DNA of 64,000 nucleotides from JAXMAZ01 sp046350115 (GCA_046350115.1 JAXMAZ010000036.1:11303-75302), one strand, 5' to 3'; positions 1 to 9,425 are shown, counted from the stretch's first letter. Translations and numbers: made by a program. Notes: a model not told the origin generated them from the letters alone.

Positions 1-1179
1 CTGGACCAGGGGTTGCTGAAGCGGCTGGTCGAAGACCTGCGGAAGGCGAATCCGGGCAAGTCGGACCAGCAGATCGCCGACGACTTGCGAAAGAAGTACG
101 GGCTGACGGACGACCCGGCCAAGACCGAGCAACTGGCCGACTGGGTCCGCAAGCAACTCCCCGCTGGCGGCCCGGGCCGCGGCCAGCCTCAACGCGGCTC
201 GTCGCCGACGCCGGACCGGCGGCCGTCGCCACCACCTGCGACGACACCTCCGCCCACGCCCCCGTCGGAAATCGCACCCGAGGTTCCGCCCAAACTCCCG
301 CCGGCAGACCTGGCCCGCCCGTACCGAACGCCCGCCCCAGGAGAGCAGGGCCGTGAAGCCCCGCCGTCGCCGCCGTTCCGGACGCCTCCGACCGGCTACA
401 CGCCCGATCGGGGGACGCCGGCCGGACCGCCGCCGGACGTATCCGCCGACCGGTTCAATCAGTACAAGTCGGTCGCCAAGTGGTGGGAGAAGAACATCGG
501 CCCGTTGAGTGAGACGCCGGCGGTCCGGAACATCCTGCAGGAGATGCTCACCGGCCGGACCGAATTCGGCGGACAAGGGACCGGGCCGCTGGGGGAGCTG
601 TTCGAGTCGGTGTCCAAAACCGCGACCGGGTCCGACGTGGCGGGGCTGATGCCGGACTCGCTGCCGGGCCTCTCCGGCTGGACCCCGCCGGAGGTGGACA
701 CCAGCGGCTGGTCGTTCGGGCCGAGCCGCCCCGACCTTCCTGGCGCCCCCACTTTCTCCGTCAGCGGGGGCGGCTCCTGGCTACCGGTCATCCTCTTCGT
801 CACGGTCGCCGCGGTCGGCCTGGTGTTGTTCTGGCTTTGGCCCCGGCTCACCGGGGCGGTGGCTGGCAAGCCGGCCCCGGTCGCCGGCCTCGGGCCGTGG
901 CCGATCGACCCGCGGACGATTTCCGACCGGGACGGGCTGGTGCGGGCGTTCGAGTACCTGTCCGTGCTGGTGAACGGGGCGGACGCCCGGACGTGGAACC
1001 ACCGGACCATCGCCGTCGGGTTCCGGCGAAACGTGCCCGGGGCGGCAGGGGCGGCGGACGAGCTGGCCACCGCCTACGCGCTGGCCCGGTACTCCCCGGC
1101 TGGGCAACCGGTCCCGGCCGAGGTGGTGGCCGCCGCCCGTGAGCACCTGTGTCGGATCGCCGGGGTGGGGCCGGCATGA
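1..1179 (+). CDS. DUF4129-like membrane protein, 5' end beyond window
   Basis: The frame is open from base 1, so the true start lies upstream and the TTG at 13 need not be used. After a short charged helical stretch comes a long proline-rich linker (roughly residues 55-145), a single membrane segment near residues 260-280 (WLPVILFVTVAAVG...), then a cytoplasmic tail of about 110 residues. The tail (FEYLSVLVNGADARTWNHRT...ELATAYALARYSP) has the pattern of a DUF4129 C-terminal domain, which often accompanies MoxR/DUF58 genes. The stop overlaps the next start as ATGA, so the genes are translationally coupled. Biochemical function is unknown; DUF4129 identity is inferred from pattern and context. 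Confidence 0.7.
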   Translation: MDQGLLKRLVEDLRKANPGKSDQQIADDLRKKYGLTDDPAKTEQLADWVRKQLPAGGPGRGQPQRGSSPTPDRRPSPPPATTPPPTPPSEIAPEVPPKLPPADLARPYRTPAPGEQGREAPPSPPFRTPPTGYTPDRGTPAGPPPDVSADRFNQYKSVAKWWEKNIGPLSETPAVRNILQEMLTGRTEFGGQGTGPLGELFESVSKTATGSDVAGLMPDSLPGLSGWTPPEVDTSGWSFGPSRPDLPGAPTFSVSGGGSWLPVILFVTVAAVGLVLFWLWPRLTGAVAGKPAPVAGLGPWPIDPRTISDRDGLVRAFEYLSVLVNGADARTWNHRTIAVGFRRNVPGAAGAADELATAYALARYSPAGQPVPAEVVAAAREHLCRIAGVGPA

Positions 1180-2648
1180 CCCGCCAGTGCGCCATCACGC
1201 TGGCCGTCACGGTACTGGCCATCGGTCCCGTCGGTGCCCAGACTCCGCAGCCGCCGCTGCCGGCCAACAGCTACGACCTGTTCCGCGGGGTGCTCGACTT
1301 CTACGGCTTCAAGCCGGTCACCGACCCGACGGCCGTCCGCCGGTCGGACTACAAGCACACCTGCGTCATCCTGATCGGCCGGCCGGACAGCGACCGAATC
1401 AGCCGGCTGGTAACGCAAGTTCTCGAAGCCGGCGGCACGGCCCTGATCGCCGTCAACACCCCCGGGCCGCTCGGCGAGTTCTTGCCCGGCTACCCGGACG
1501 TGGAAGTGTTGCCGCACCGAGTTGTCAACGCACACCGGAACTACCGGAACCAGCCCCAATACCCGCTCGTCCAACCGGTGCCGCGGGACACCGGGTTCTT
1601 CCCGATCCGGCTTTTGCCGGAGCCGCACTTCGAGCTGTTCCGCGACGAGCAACTCGTCGCCCACCTGCCCGCCGAACTGCGGGTCGGCCGCCGCGCGCGG
1701 TCGGTTCTCGCCCCGCTGGCGACGTTGCCCCCGAATTCGTCCGTGACGGCGGGCAACTCCATGTCCGCCCCACGCAAGGACAACCCGCTGGTCGCGGCCG
1801 GGGCGAGCGGGCCGGCTTCAAACCCGTACCGCTGCCTGGTCCTGACCTGTCCCGAGGTGTTCACCAACCGCCTGCTGGTCGGGACGGATCAGCGTGGCGG
1901 AGAGACCCAGAACCTGGAGTTCGCTGCCCGGGTCGCCAAGTTCCTGAAGCCGGCCGGGGTCGAGCGGCCGAACTGCTTATTCATCGACGCCGGCAAGCCG
2001 GTCGGCGACTTCGACCGGATCGGGCTGTACGAGCTGGGCGAGCCGCCGCCGGTGCCCCCGCTGCCGTCGCCGTTCGACCCGGCCGTCCAGGCGAAGCTGA
2101 CCGACGTGGCGAACGCCGCTGTCGACAAGCTGCAGGCCGACGACCGGTTGAACCAGTCGTTAGCCGGCGAGCAACGGCGGTACGCCCGGGTCATGCAGGG
2201 GTTGGCCGGGGCGCTGTCGGTACTCGCAGCCGGCTGGATGTTGCGCCGACTCTGGACCGCCCGCCACCTGCCGGACCGGCCGCCGGTGCCGACCGACACC
2301 GGCCGGGTCGCCGGGGCCGGGCCGCCGGGGTCGTTCACCCGCCGGCGGGAGGAACTGCTCCAGAGCGGGGACTACACCCGGCCGGTCCGCGAGTACTTGC
2401 ACGACCTGTTCACTCGGCAGGGGCTAACGGTGGACGAGTACCGCCACCCGCGGTCCGTGCCGCCGGTCACGGTCAGCGGGCCGGACGCCCGGGCCATCCG
2501 GTCGCACCTCCGTATCCTGTGGGAAGCGGCCTACGGGCCGGGGGTCGTCACCTACTCGCGGTGGAAGGAGCTGGAGCCGATGATCGCGGCGGTGCAGCGG
2601 GCGGCCGGCGACGGCCGATGGCGGTTCGCCGCCGGGGGGGCGGCATGA
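1176..2648 (+). CDS. DUF4350 domain protein
   Basis: A 490-residue protein. I chose the ATG at 1176 because it overlaps the preceding stop and begins a good signal peptide or anchor (MTRQCAITLAVTVLAIGPVGAQ). Residues 30-330 resemble DUF4350, a GldG/glutamine-amidotransferase-like fold (NSYDLFRGVLDFYGFKPV, then an ILIGRPDSD turn and 'GGTALIAVNTPG'). A second hydrophobic segment lies near residue 345 and is followed by a basic cytoplasmic tail. In planctomycetes, DUF4129, DUF4350, MoxR and DUF58 form one transcription unit thought to build an envelope-associated chaperone/assembly module. That role is family-level knowledge, not shown here. Confidence 0.75.
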   Translation: MTRQCAITLAVTVLAIGPVGAQTPQPPLPANSYDLFRGVLDFYGFKPVTDPTAVRRSDYKHTCVILIGRPDSDRISRLVTQVLEAGGTALIAVNTPGPLGEFLPGYPDVEVLPHRVVNAHRNYRNQPQYPLVQPVPRDTGFFPIRLLPEPHFELFRDEQLVAHLPAELRVGRRARSVLAPLATLPPNSSVTAGNSMSAPRKDNPLVAAGASGPASNPYRCLVLTCPEVFTNRLLVGTDQRGGETQNLEFAARVAKFLKPAGVERPNCLFIDAGKPVGDFDRIGLYELGEPPPVPPLPSPFDPAVQAKLTDVANAAVDKLQADDRLNQSLAGEQRRYARVMQGLAGALSVLAAGWMLRRLWTARHLPDRPPVPTDTGRVAGAGPPGSFTRRREELLQSGDYTRPVREYLHDLFTRQGLTVDEYRHPRSVPPVTVSGPDARAIRSHLRILWEAAYGPGVVTYSRWKELEPMIAAVQRAAGDGRWRFAAGGAA

Positions 2649-3655
2649 CCCGGGCTGCGACACCGGTCGCCGCGGCCGTCCACGCCCCGGACGACGACAC
2701 CCGCCCGGCCCAGGAGCTGGCCCGGCAGGCGGCCGACCTGAACCGCCGGGTGGCCGAGTCGGTCGCCCAGGTGGTGGTCGGGGCGGACGTCGTCACCCAG
2801 CAGCTGCTCATCGCCCTGCTGGCCGGCGGGCACGTCCTGCTGGAGGGGGTGCCAGGGGTGGCCAAGACCACCCTCTCGAAGGTGTTCGCCCGGCTGCTCG
2901 GGTGCGAGTACCACCGCATCCAGTTCACCCCGGACCTGCTCCCGTCGGACGTGACCGGGACCAGCGTGTTCGACCGGAACGCGAACGACTTCGTCCTCCG
3001 CAAGGGGCCGATCTTCACCCAGGTGCTGCTGGCCGACGAGATCAACCGGGCGCCGGCCAAGACCCAGGCCGCACTGCTGGAGGCGATGCAGGAGCAGCAG
3101 GTGACGGTCGACGGCCAGACCCTCCCGCTGCCCCGCCCGTTCCTGGTCCTGGCCACCCAGAACCCGGTCGAGCAGGAGGGGGTGTACCGGCTGCCGGAGG
3201 CCCAGCTCGACCGGTTCCTGCTCCGGGTGGAGATGGGCTACCCGGGGTTCGACCACGAAGTCAACATGCTCAAGCTGCACGGCCGGCCGACGGCCGAGCC
3301 GGCCCCGCTGTTCACCCCGGACTCGATCCTGGAGCTGCAGGGCAAGCTGTCCGCGGTGTTCGGCCGGGAGAGCCTGTACCGGTACATCATCGAGCTGTCC
3401 GAGGCGACCCGGCGGCACCCGGACGTGGCCCTCGGGGCCAGCCCACGGGCGGCCCTGTCGCTGCTCCGCTGCGCCCGCGCCCGGGCGGCCCTGTCCGGCC
3501 GGCACTACTTCACCCACGAGGACGTGCAGGCGGTGGCGTTCGGGGTACTCGGCCACCGCCTCATCCTGCAGCCGGAGGCCGAGATCGAGGGACGGGACGT
3601 GGGCGACGTGCTCCGCGACGTGCTCGGCCAGGTGAAGGTGCTGGAAACCGTCTAA
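2645..3655 (+). CDS. MoxR-family AAA+ ATPase
   Basis: A 336-residue cytoplasmic AAA+ ATPase of the MoxR/RavA class. Walker A is GVPGVAKT (about residue 69), Walker B is LLADEINRAPAKTQAALLEAM, sensor 1 lies in LATQNPVEQEGVYRLPEAQLDRF, and the C-terminal lid holds GASPRAALSLLRCARARA. The ATG at 2645 overlaps the previous stop by four bases. MoxR ATPases are thought to act as chaperones that mature partner proteins. The neighbouring DUF58 protein, which has a vWA-like core, is the usual partner. Confidence 0.95.
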   Translation: MTRAATPVAAAVHAPDDDTRPAQELARQAADLNRRVAESVAQVVVGADVVTQQLLIALLAGGHVLLEGVPGVAKTTLSKVFARLLGCEYHRIQFTPDLLPSDVTGTSVFDRNANDFVLRKGPIFTQVLLADEINRAPAKTQAALLEAMQEQQVTVDGQTLPLPRPFLVLATQNPVEQEGVYRLPEAQLDRFLLRVEMGYPGFDHEVNMLKLHGRPTAEPAPLFTPDSILELQGKLSAVFGRESLYRYIIELSEATRRHPDVALGASPRAALSLLRCARARAALSGRHYFTHEDVQAVAFGVLGHRLILQPEAEIEGRDVGDVLRDVLGQVKVLETV

Positions 3656-3669
3656 CCGGGGGCGTTCGC

Positions 3670-5595
3670 GTGCTGACCGCCCGCGGGTGGTGGGTGCTGC
3701 TGACCTCGGCCGCCGTCACCCTGGTCGGGGTGGTCGCGGCCGGCGGGGTCCGCCCCACCGTGGCGGTGTTCGGGCTGACGATCCTCGTCTGGTTCCTGCT
3801 CGGCTGGCTGCTGTTCGCCGTCCGGCTTCGCGCGGCAACCGACCGGCTGTCCGTCGAACGGGAGGTCCGGGTCGGCGGGCGACCTGTACCTGCCATCTGG
3901 GCCGCTTCGACCGCGACCGTTCGGGTGACGGTCCGCCTCCACGCCGACACCCGCCTCCCCTTCGTCTGGCTCGAAGACCGCCCGCCGGAAGACCTGGCCG
4001 TCGAACCCGCCCCGGCCGGCGGGTTCGACCTCCGCCCGGACGAGCCAGCAGTGATCGAGTACCAGGTCCGCCCCGACGCCCCCGGCCTGCTCCGGTTCGA
4101 GGGCGTGCGGGTGAGGATCGCCGACCTGTGCGGGTTCTTCTACGCGCGGACGTTCGTCCGCGGCCCGGCCGAGGTGCCCGTCCTCCCGCCGCTGACCGAC
4201 GACGAGGGGAAGCAGCGGGGGGTGAAGCGGTTCAACGCCCTGCCGCCGCCCGGCGTCCACCGGCTGCGGCGGCCCGGCAGCGGCAGCGAGTTGCTCGACC
4301 TACGAGACTATCGCCCCGGCGACCCGCCCAAGATGATCGCCTGGAAGCCGTCCGCCCGGCGGGACCGGCTGATCACCAAGGAGTACGAGAGCGACGTGCC
4401 GGTGCGGTGCGTGCTGTTTCTGGACGCCTCCAACGGGGCCAGGGTCGGGCCGCCCGGGAAGGCGGCCGTGGTCCGGCTGGCGGCGGTGGCGGCCGGGGTC
4501 GCCCAGGCGGCGGCGGCCAGCCGCGACCTGGTCGGGCTGACGGTGTTCTCCGAGGCCGGGACCGCCGTCACCAAGCCGGCCCGGACCCGGGTCCACGCCG
4601 TCCGCATGCTCCGGACGCTGGGCGAGGCGGCGGCCGGGCTGCCCGACCCCGGGCATACCGACCCCGACCTGCTGGCCCGGTACGCCGAGCCGGTCGCCCG
4701 CGACCTGTACCCCGACCTGCTGGCGAGCGACCTGAACGGCCGACCGCTCGGGCTGTTCTGGCGCCCGATCAGCGACTCTCGGCTGATGTGGCTGGTTCTC
4801 GGACTCGCGGCGGCCCCCTTCGTCGCGGTCTTGTGGCCGAGCGCGCTGAACGGGCTGGCTCGGTTCGCCGGCGGTTTGGCCCCGGCCGGCCGGGGGTGGA
4901 TCCTGTTTATCATGCTGCTCTGGCTGCCGTGGTTCGCGGCCGGGCTGATTTGGCTGGTCCACGGAGTCAGAGGGGTTCTGCCACCGCGGCGGGGCCGGAC
5001 ACTGCGGCGGAAGCAGTTGGCCGCCCTGTTCGCCGGGCGGGACGGGGCCGGGCCGGCGGCGGTCGAGCGGTGGCTGCGGGACGACGCCGCGTTCGCCGAC
5101 CGGGCGACCGCGTTTCTGGTCGAACACCGGGTGCGGCTGCCGCTGGTCCTGTACGACCGCGCCGGCGACTACCGGTTCCGCAGTGAGGGGAAAGTGCCGG
5201 TGCTGGCGTCGGCGATGGTCCGGGCCGTGGCCGGGGCACGCGACAACGAGCTGTACGTGGTGTTCGCCGACCTGGCCGAGCTGGCCGACCGGCTGGACCC
5301 GCTGGTCGCGGCGGTGAAGCTGGCCCGGGCCAAGCACCACCAGGTGATCGTCCTCGTCCACTGGCCGGCCGAGGTGCCCCCGCCGGCCCCCGACGAGAAA
5401 CCGGACCGCCGTCCGGTGAAGCTGGCGGACGTGGTGCGGGCCGCGGTCGTCGGCCGCTACCACCGCGGGTTCGCCGCCGGCCGCACGGCCCTGACCCGGG
5501 CCGGGGCGCTGGTCGTGCGGGTCGGCGACGACGACCCGGTCCGAGTAGTGCTGGACCGGCTCGACCGACTCCGCGGGGTGAGGGTCCGCCGATGA
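3670..5595 (+). CDS. DUF58 domain protein
   Basis: A 641-residue protein starting at GTG 3670, 14 bases after the MoxR stop. Two N-terminal membrane helices (residues 5-50, WWVLLTSAAVTLVGVV... and VFGLTILVWFLLGWLLF) precede an immunoglobulin-like region. The hallmark DUF58 motif follows (LLDLRDYRPGDPPKMIAWKPSAR), then a vWA-like strand with VLFLDASNG. Residues 370-430 add two more membrane helices and a further C-terminal domain. The operon position after MoxR supports a MoxR client or partner. No transglutaminase gene follows, although one often does in related operons. Confidence 0.92.
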   Translation: MLTARGWWVLLTSAAVTLVGVVAAGGVRPTVAVFGLTILVWFLLGWLLFAVRLRAATDRLSVEREVRVGGRPVPAIWAASTATVRVTVRLHADTRLPFVWLEDRPPEDLAVEPAPAGGFDLRPDEPAVIEYQVRPDAPGLLRFEGVRVRIADLCGFFYARTFVRGPAEVPVLPPLTDDEGKQRGVKRFNALPPPGVHRLRRPGSGSELLDLRDYRPGDPPKMIAWKPSARRDRLITKEYESDVPVRCVLFLDASNGARVGPPGKAAVVRLAAVAAGVAQAAAASRDLVGLTVFSEAGTAVTKPARTRVHAVRMLRTLGEAAAGLPDPGHTDPDLLARYAEPVARDLYPDLLASDLNGRPLGLFWRPISDSRLMWLVLGLAAAPFVAVLWPSALNGLARFAGGLAPAGRGWILFIMLLWLPWFAAGLIWLVHGVRGVLPPRRGRTLRRKQLAALFAGRDGAGPAAVERWLRDDAAFADRATAFLVEHRVRLPLVLYDRAGDYRFRSEGKVPVLASAMVRAVAGARDNELYVVFADLAELADRLDPLVAAVKLARAKHHQVIVLVHWPAEVPPPAPDEKPDRRPVKLADVVRAAVVGRYHRGFAAGRTALTRAGALVVRVGDDDPVRVVLDRLDRLRGVRVRR

Positions 5596-6587
5596 CCCCA
5601 CCCAGCGCCCGGCCGGCCGAGCCGACCGACCTCGTCTCCACCCTCTCCCGGCTGGCCCGCGACCCGGCGGCCCGGACGTACCTGTTCATGGGGGCGGCCG
5701 CCCTCCTGATCCTCGGCGCGGCGCTGTTCGTCGACGACCGGCCGCTGGCCGCCGGGCTGCCGACGCTCATCGCCGCGGCCGGGCTGATCACCCGCCATCC
5801 GGCCGTCCCGCCGGCCGTGCTGGCCGGCCTCGGCTACCTGCTCGCGTTCCCGGACGGTGTCCCGTTGCCGGAGCCGTACCCGTGGCCACTTTGGGCGAGC
5901 TACTTCCGACTGATGGACATGGTGGTCGCCGGGGCGACCCTGGTTTACCTGACGGCCCACTACCGGTTGGCCGGGCTGACCCGGCAGGCCGTCCCCTCGG
6001 ACACGCCCCAGCCGCTCCGTCCGAAAGGGGAGCCGTCGACGCTCCGCACGTCCGGTCTGGTCGGTGACGACGAGTTCGCCTGGGTGCTAGCGACGGCCGG
6101 GGCCGCCGTGGTGGCCGGCCAACTGGCGTGGTTCTGGGTGGCCGGCCTGCGGGTCGAATACACGGGGTTCCCGCCGTTCCGTCTGGCCAGCCCGAACACG
6201 GGGACCGATCCCGGGAGCCGGCTCGTCCTGCTGATCGGCCTGGCGGCCCCGCTGGCGCTGGTCGCGGGCCTCACGTTCTGGTACTGGCGGCTGGCCCGGC
6301 TCACCCCGGCCGAGGCCTGGATGATGGTCCTCGATACCGGCTGGCGGGAGGCCCGGCGGGAGTTGGCCCGGCAAGAGACGTGGCGGGCGCGGGTGCGTAA
6401 CCGGCGGCTGTCCCGGGCCGAGGCGACGCCGCTGCCGTCGGCAGATCCGCCCCCGCCCCGCAAGCCGCGGCGGTGGGCCAGGGGGTGCGCCATCACCCTT
6501 GCGATCATCACCGGCGGGTTGGTGTTCGCTTGCTTAGCGGCCATTTTCATCACCCGGCTGCAGTCCGCCTGGCCGAACCGGAGGTGA
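5592..6587 (+). CDS. polytopic membrane protein of the MoxR operon
   Basis: A 331-residue protein starting with an ATGA overlap to the DUF58 gene. I count about seven hydrophobic segments, including ones near residues 33-51, 108-128, 157-180 and 208-232, plus a C-terminal helix near 299-322 (ITLAIITGGLVFACLAAIF). A basic loop (ARQETWRARVRNRRLSRAE) lies before the last helix. I do not recognise a named domain. The strict coupling to DUF58 suggests it works with the MoxR/DUF58 module in the membrane. Confidence 0.7.
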   Translation: MTPPSARPAEPTDLVSTLSRLARDPAARTYLFMGAAALLILGAALFVDDRPLAAGLPTLIAAAGLITRHPAVPPAVLAGLGYLLAFPDGVPLPEPYPWPLWASYFRLMDMVVAGATLVYLTAHYRLAGLTRQAVPSDTPQPLRPKGEPSTLRTSGLVGDDEFAWVLATAGAAVVAGQLAWFWVAGLRVEYTGFPPFRLASPNTGTDPGSRLVLLIGLAAPLALVAGLTFWYWRLARLTPAEAWMMVLDTGWREARRELARQETWRARVRNRRLSRAEATPLPSADPPPPRKPRRWARGCAITLAIITGGLVFACLAAIFITRLQSAWPNRR

Positions 6588-6590
6588 CGG

Positions 6591-6908
6591 ATGAGTGTTG
6601 TCTTGCGGGAGATCGCCGGGTGGGTGCTGCTCGGGGTCGGGCTGGCCGCGTTCGGCGTGTGCTACTTCGTGTTCCTGCTGCAAAAGCGGGTGGTGGAGGG
6701 GGCGGCCCTGGGGGTGATCGGGTTCGTGATCTTCCGCGGCGGCCTGCACCTGCTGAAAGTGGCGATCGCAGCCCGGGCGGCGGCCGAGGCCGGCCGGCAG
6801 CCGCTCACCGCGAACCCGGCCCGGGCGATCAGCCTGCCGCTCGGTCAGCAGGCCACGCCCGGCCGGCCGCGGCCGACGGTCGTCCCCGGTCAGCCCGCCG
6901 ACCGATGA
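6591..6908 (+). CDS. small two-helix membrane protein
   Basis: A 105-residue protein that begins three bases after the previous stop. It has two hydrophobic helices (about residues 9-29 and 36-57) and a proline/alanine-rich soluble tail. Its end overlaps the HAD gene start as ATGA. No family recognised. It is kept as a real gene because of tight spacing on both sides and membrane-protein composition. Confidence 0.6.
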   Translation: MSVVLREIAGWVLLGVGLAAFGVCYFVFLLQKRVVEGAALGVIGFVIFRGGLHLLKVAIAARAAAEAGRQPLTANPARAISLPLGQQATPGRPRPTVVPGQPADR

Positions 6909-7600
6909 CCCCGGCCTTCATTCCACCCGACGCCCGGGCGGTGTTCTTCGACGCGGTCGGGACAGTCATTCACCCGTCAGTCGGGGCGCCGGCGGTGTAT
7001 GCCCGGGCGGCGGCCCGGTACGGGGTCAATCTGACCGCGGACGAGGTGTTCGCCCGGTTCACCGCCGCCTACCGGGTCGAGGAGCGGGCCGACGCCGCGG
7101 CCGGGTGGGTGACGAGCGAGGGGCGGGAGCGGGACCGGTGGCGGGCGATCGTGTCGGCCGCCCTGCCCGGCTCCCCGTCGGACTGCTTCGACGAACTGTT
7201 CGCTCACTTCGGCCGGCCGGACGCCTGGGCGGTGCCGCCGGAGGCGTCCGAGCTGTTCGACCGGCTCTCCACCTGCGGCGTGGTCATCGGCCTGGCGTCG
7301 AACTACGACCGCCGGCTCCGATCAGTTGTCGATGGGCGACCAGAGCTGTCCCCGTTGCGGGAGCGGGTCGTTGTCAGTTCCGAGGTCGGGTTCCGCAAGC
7401 CGGCCGCCGCGTTCTTCCGGGCGGTGGTTGCGGCCGCCGGGTGCCGGGCGGACCAGATCGTGTTCGTCGGGGACGACGTCGGGAACGACTTCCGCGGGGC
7501 GACGGCGGCCGGGATGCGGGCCGTGCTGCTCGACCCGGCCGACCGGCACCCCGGCCAGACGCCGCGGGTCCGATCGCTGGCCGAGTTGCTCGACCGTTGA
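6905..7600 (+). CDS. HAD-family hydrolase
   Basis: A 231-residue HAD-superfamily phosphatase. Motif I is FFDAVGTVIH, where the second Asp of the usual DxDGT is replaced (D-A-V-G-T). Motif II is GLASNYD, the motif III lysine is in FRKPAAAFF, and motif IV is FVGDDVGNDFRGATAAGM. The layout matches the REG-2/HDHD3-like branch, in which the DxV variant is known. The substrate cannot be told from sequence. It is the last gene of the overlapping operon and converges on leuA, with 21 bases between the stops. Confidence 0.88.
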   Translation: MTPAFIPPDARAVFFDAVGTVIHPSVGAPAVYARAAARYGVNLTADEVFARFTAAYRVEERADAAAGWVTSEGRERDRWRAIVSAALPGSPSDCFDELFAHFGRPDAWAVPPEASELFDRLSTCGVVIGLASNYDRRLRSVVDGRPELSPLRERVVVSSEVGFRKPAAAFFRAVVAAAGCRADQIVFVGDDVGNDFRGATAAGMRAVLLDPADRHPGQTPRVRSLAELLDR

Positions 7601-7621
7601 CCGGACCCGACGGCACCGGGG

Positions 7622-9217
7622 TCACGACGCCGGGACCATCTCCTGCGGGACGTGGTCGGTCGGCTTCAGCCGGTCCCGCGACTGCCGGGAGGCCACCCGG
7701 TTGATCACCTCCAGGTAGGCCAGCGCGCTGGCCTCGACCACGTCCACGCTCACCGCCCGGCCGCCCGACCGCCGGCCGTTGTGCTCGATCTCGACGTACG
7801 CCTCGCCGAGCGCGTCGATGTCCCGGGTGACGGCCCGGACGCGGTAGTCGATCACCTTCGCGTCCACCCCCGTCACCCGGGCGATGGCCTTAAACAGCGC
7901 GTCGATCGGCCCGTTCCCGGCGGCCGCGTCCCGGCGGACCGCCCCCGCCGGGTCGGCCGCGTGCCGCAGGCTGACCGCTGCCGATGTCTGCGACCCGGTG
8001 CCGGCCGTGCTGGTGAACCCGACCAACGACCACACCTGACCGTGCCCGGCCTGGAGCTGCGACTCGACCAGCGCCTCGACGTCCGCGTCGTACACCTCTT
8101 TCTTGCGGTCGGCCAGCGCCTTGAAGGCGTCGAACAGGGCGTTCAACTGGTCGTCGGCCAGGTGGTAGCCGAGGTCCACCACCCGCTGCCGCAGGGCGTG
8201 CCGGCCGCTGTGCTTGCCGAGCACGAGTTCGGTCCGCAGGATGCCGACGTCCTCCGGCCGCATGATCTCGTAGGTGTCGCGGTTCTTGAGCATCCCGTCC
8301 TGGTGGATGCCCGACTCGTGGGCGAACGCGTTCTGGCCGACGATCGCCTTGTTCCGCTGGACGTGGGTGCCGGTCACGTTCGCCAGCTTCCGGCTGGTCG
8401 GGTACAGCAGCCGGGTGTTGATCCCGGTGTTCAGCTTGAAGAAGTCTTTGCGGGTCCGCAGGGCCATCACGACTTCTTCCAGGGCGGTGTTCCCGGCCCG
8501 CTCGCCGATCCCGTTGATGGTGCACTCCACCTGCCGGGCGCCCTCCATCAGGGCGGCCAGGGAGTTGGCCACGGCCAGCCCCAGGTCGTTGTGGCAGTGG
8601 ACGCTGATGACCACGTCGTTGATGCCGCGGACGGTCCGCTTCAGGTGGCGGATGATGTCCGCGTAGTGGCTCGGCACGGCGTACCCGACGGTGTCCGGGA
8701 TGTTCACCGTGGTGGCCCCGGCGTCGATGGCCCGCTCCACCACCTCGGCCAGGAAGTCGAGTTCGGTCCGGGAGGCGTCCTCCGGGGAGAACTCCACGTC
8801 CTCGACCAGCCCCTTCGCCCGCTTGACCCCCTCGACCCCGCGGCGGATGACCTCCTCCGGGGTCATCTTCAGCTTGAACTCCCGGTGAATGGCGCTGGTC
8901 GCCAGGAAGACGTGGATGCGGGGCCGGGCCGCCTCCCGGACCGCCTCCCCGGCCCGGTCGATGTCCGCCGGGTTGCACCGGGCCAGGCCGCAGATGACCG
9001 GCCCCTCCACCCGCCGGGCGATCTCGCGGACGCTCTCGAAGTCGCCGGGGGAGGCGATCGGAAACCCGGCCTCGATCACGTCCACGCCGAGTTCCTTGAG
9101 GGCGTGGGCCATCTCCAGCTTTTCTTGGAGGTTCATGCTGCACCCGGGCGACTGCTCCCCGTCGCGCAGCGTGGTGTCGAACACGATCACCCGGTTCGGG
9201 TCGGTCGGCGCGGCCAT
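7622..9217 (-). CDS. leuA: 2-isopropylmalate synthase
   Basis: A 531-residue alpha-isopropylmalate synthase, the first committed step of leucine synthesis (acetyl-CoA plus 2-oxoisovalerate). The HMGL-like TIM barrel opens with FDTTLRDGEQSPG, and metal/substrate motifs include VHCHNDLGLA and NGIGERAGN. After the linker helices, residues about 390-510 form the LeuA allosteric domain that mediates leucine feedback (VGFTSTAGTGS...VSVDVVEASALAYLEVIN). Start ATG 9217 has a GGGGG run five bases upstream. The 5' region carries a leucine-rich leader peptide and hairpin (separate entries), so attenuation is likely on top of feedback inhibition. Confidence 0.97.
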   Translation of the reverse strand: MAAPTDPNRVIVFDTTLRDGEQSPGCSMNLQEKLEMAHALKELGVDVIEAGFPIASPGDFESVREIARRVEGPVICGLARCNPADIDRAGEAVREAARPRIHVFLATSAIHREFKLKMTPEEVIRRGVEGVKRAKGLVEDVEFSPEDASRTELDFLAEVVERAIDAGATTVNIPDTVGYAVPSHYADIIRHLKRTVRGINDVVISVHCHNDLGLAVANSLAALMEGARQVECTINGIGERAGNTALEEVVMALRTRKDFFKLNTGINTRLLYPTSRKLANVTGTHVQRNKAIVGQNAFAHESGIHQDGMLKNRDTYEIMRPEDVGILRTELVLGKHSGRHALRQRVVDLGYHLADDQLNALFDAFKALADRKKEVYDADVEALVESQLQAGHGQVWSLVGFTSTAGTGSQTSAAVSLRHAADPAGAVRRDAAAGNGPIDALFKAIARVTGVDAKVIDYRVRAVTRDIDALGEAYVEIEHNGRRSGGRAVSVDVVEASALAYLEVINRVASRQSRDRLKPTDHVPQEMVPAS

Positions 9218-9256
9218 CGGAACCCCCAGACGGAAAAACGCGGCCAGAAACGCGAA

Positions 9257-9287
9257 CGGCCCCGGGACTTCCTCAGGCCCGGGGCCG
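9257..9287 (-). terminator. putative leuA attenuator hairpin
   Basis: Perfect 10-bp arms (9257-9266 and 9278-9287, CGGCCCCGGG/CCCGGGGCCG) enclose an 11-base loop, between the leader peptide stop and the leuA start. On the transcribed strand it is followed by T-rich stretches rather than a clean U tract. The loop base run 9268-9274 is exactly complementary to 9324-9330 inside the leader ORF, which would give a mutually exclusive pairing. The attenuator role is inferred. Confidence 0.6.
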
Positions 9288-9307
9288 TGGTCGAGCGGGT
9301 CGGCTCG

Positions 9308-9391
9308 TCAGACGGCGTGGGGCGAGGAAGCCACTCGCTTCGCAAGAAGCAGTAGCCCGAGGAGGTCGATTCGCCCGCAGTCCGAACGCAT
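9308..9391 (-). CDS. leuA leader peptide, leucine-codon-rich
   Basis: A 27-codon reading frame on the leuA strand, ATG 9391-9389 to TGA 9310-9308. It begins MRSDCGRID and then reads Leu-Leu-Gly-Leu-Leu-Leu-Leu (codons ctc ctc ggg cta ctg ctt ctt, bases 9364-9344), i.e. six leucine codons in seven. It includes CTA and CTT, which are rare in such a GC-rich genome. GAAGG lies five bases upstream of the ATG as a ribosome-binding site. It sits between the promoter and the hairpin before leuA, the classical leu attenuation arrangement: ribosome stalling when charged Leu-tRNA is scarce would favour read-through. Confidence 0.75.
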   Translation of the reverse strand: MRSDCGRIDLLGLLLLAKRVASSPHAV

Positions 9392-9425
9392 GAGAGCCTT
9401 CGCCCGAATAGACGCTGATAGTGGG

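Noticed and set aside
1139..2644. Long open frame fused upstream of the MoxR start
   Set aside because: It is a GC-rich antisense or alternate-frame extension; the DUF4350 gene occupies this region and MoxR begins with an ATGA overlap at 2645.
7652..9355. 567-codon plus-strand frame opposite leuA
   Set aside because: Complement of a well-supported leuA; no domain, composition is a mirror of the coding strand.
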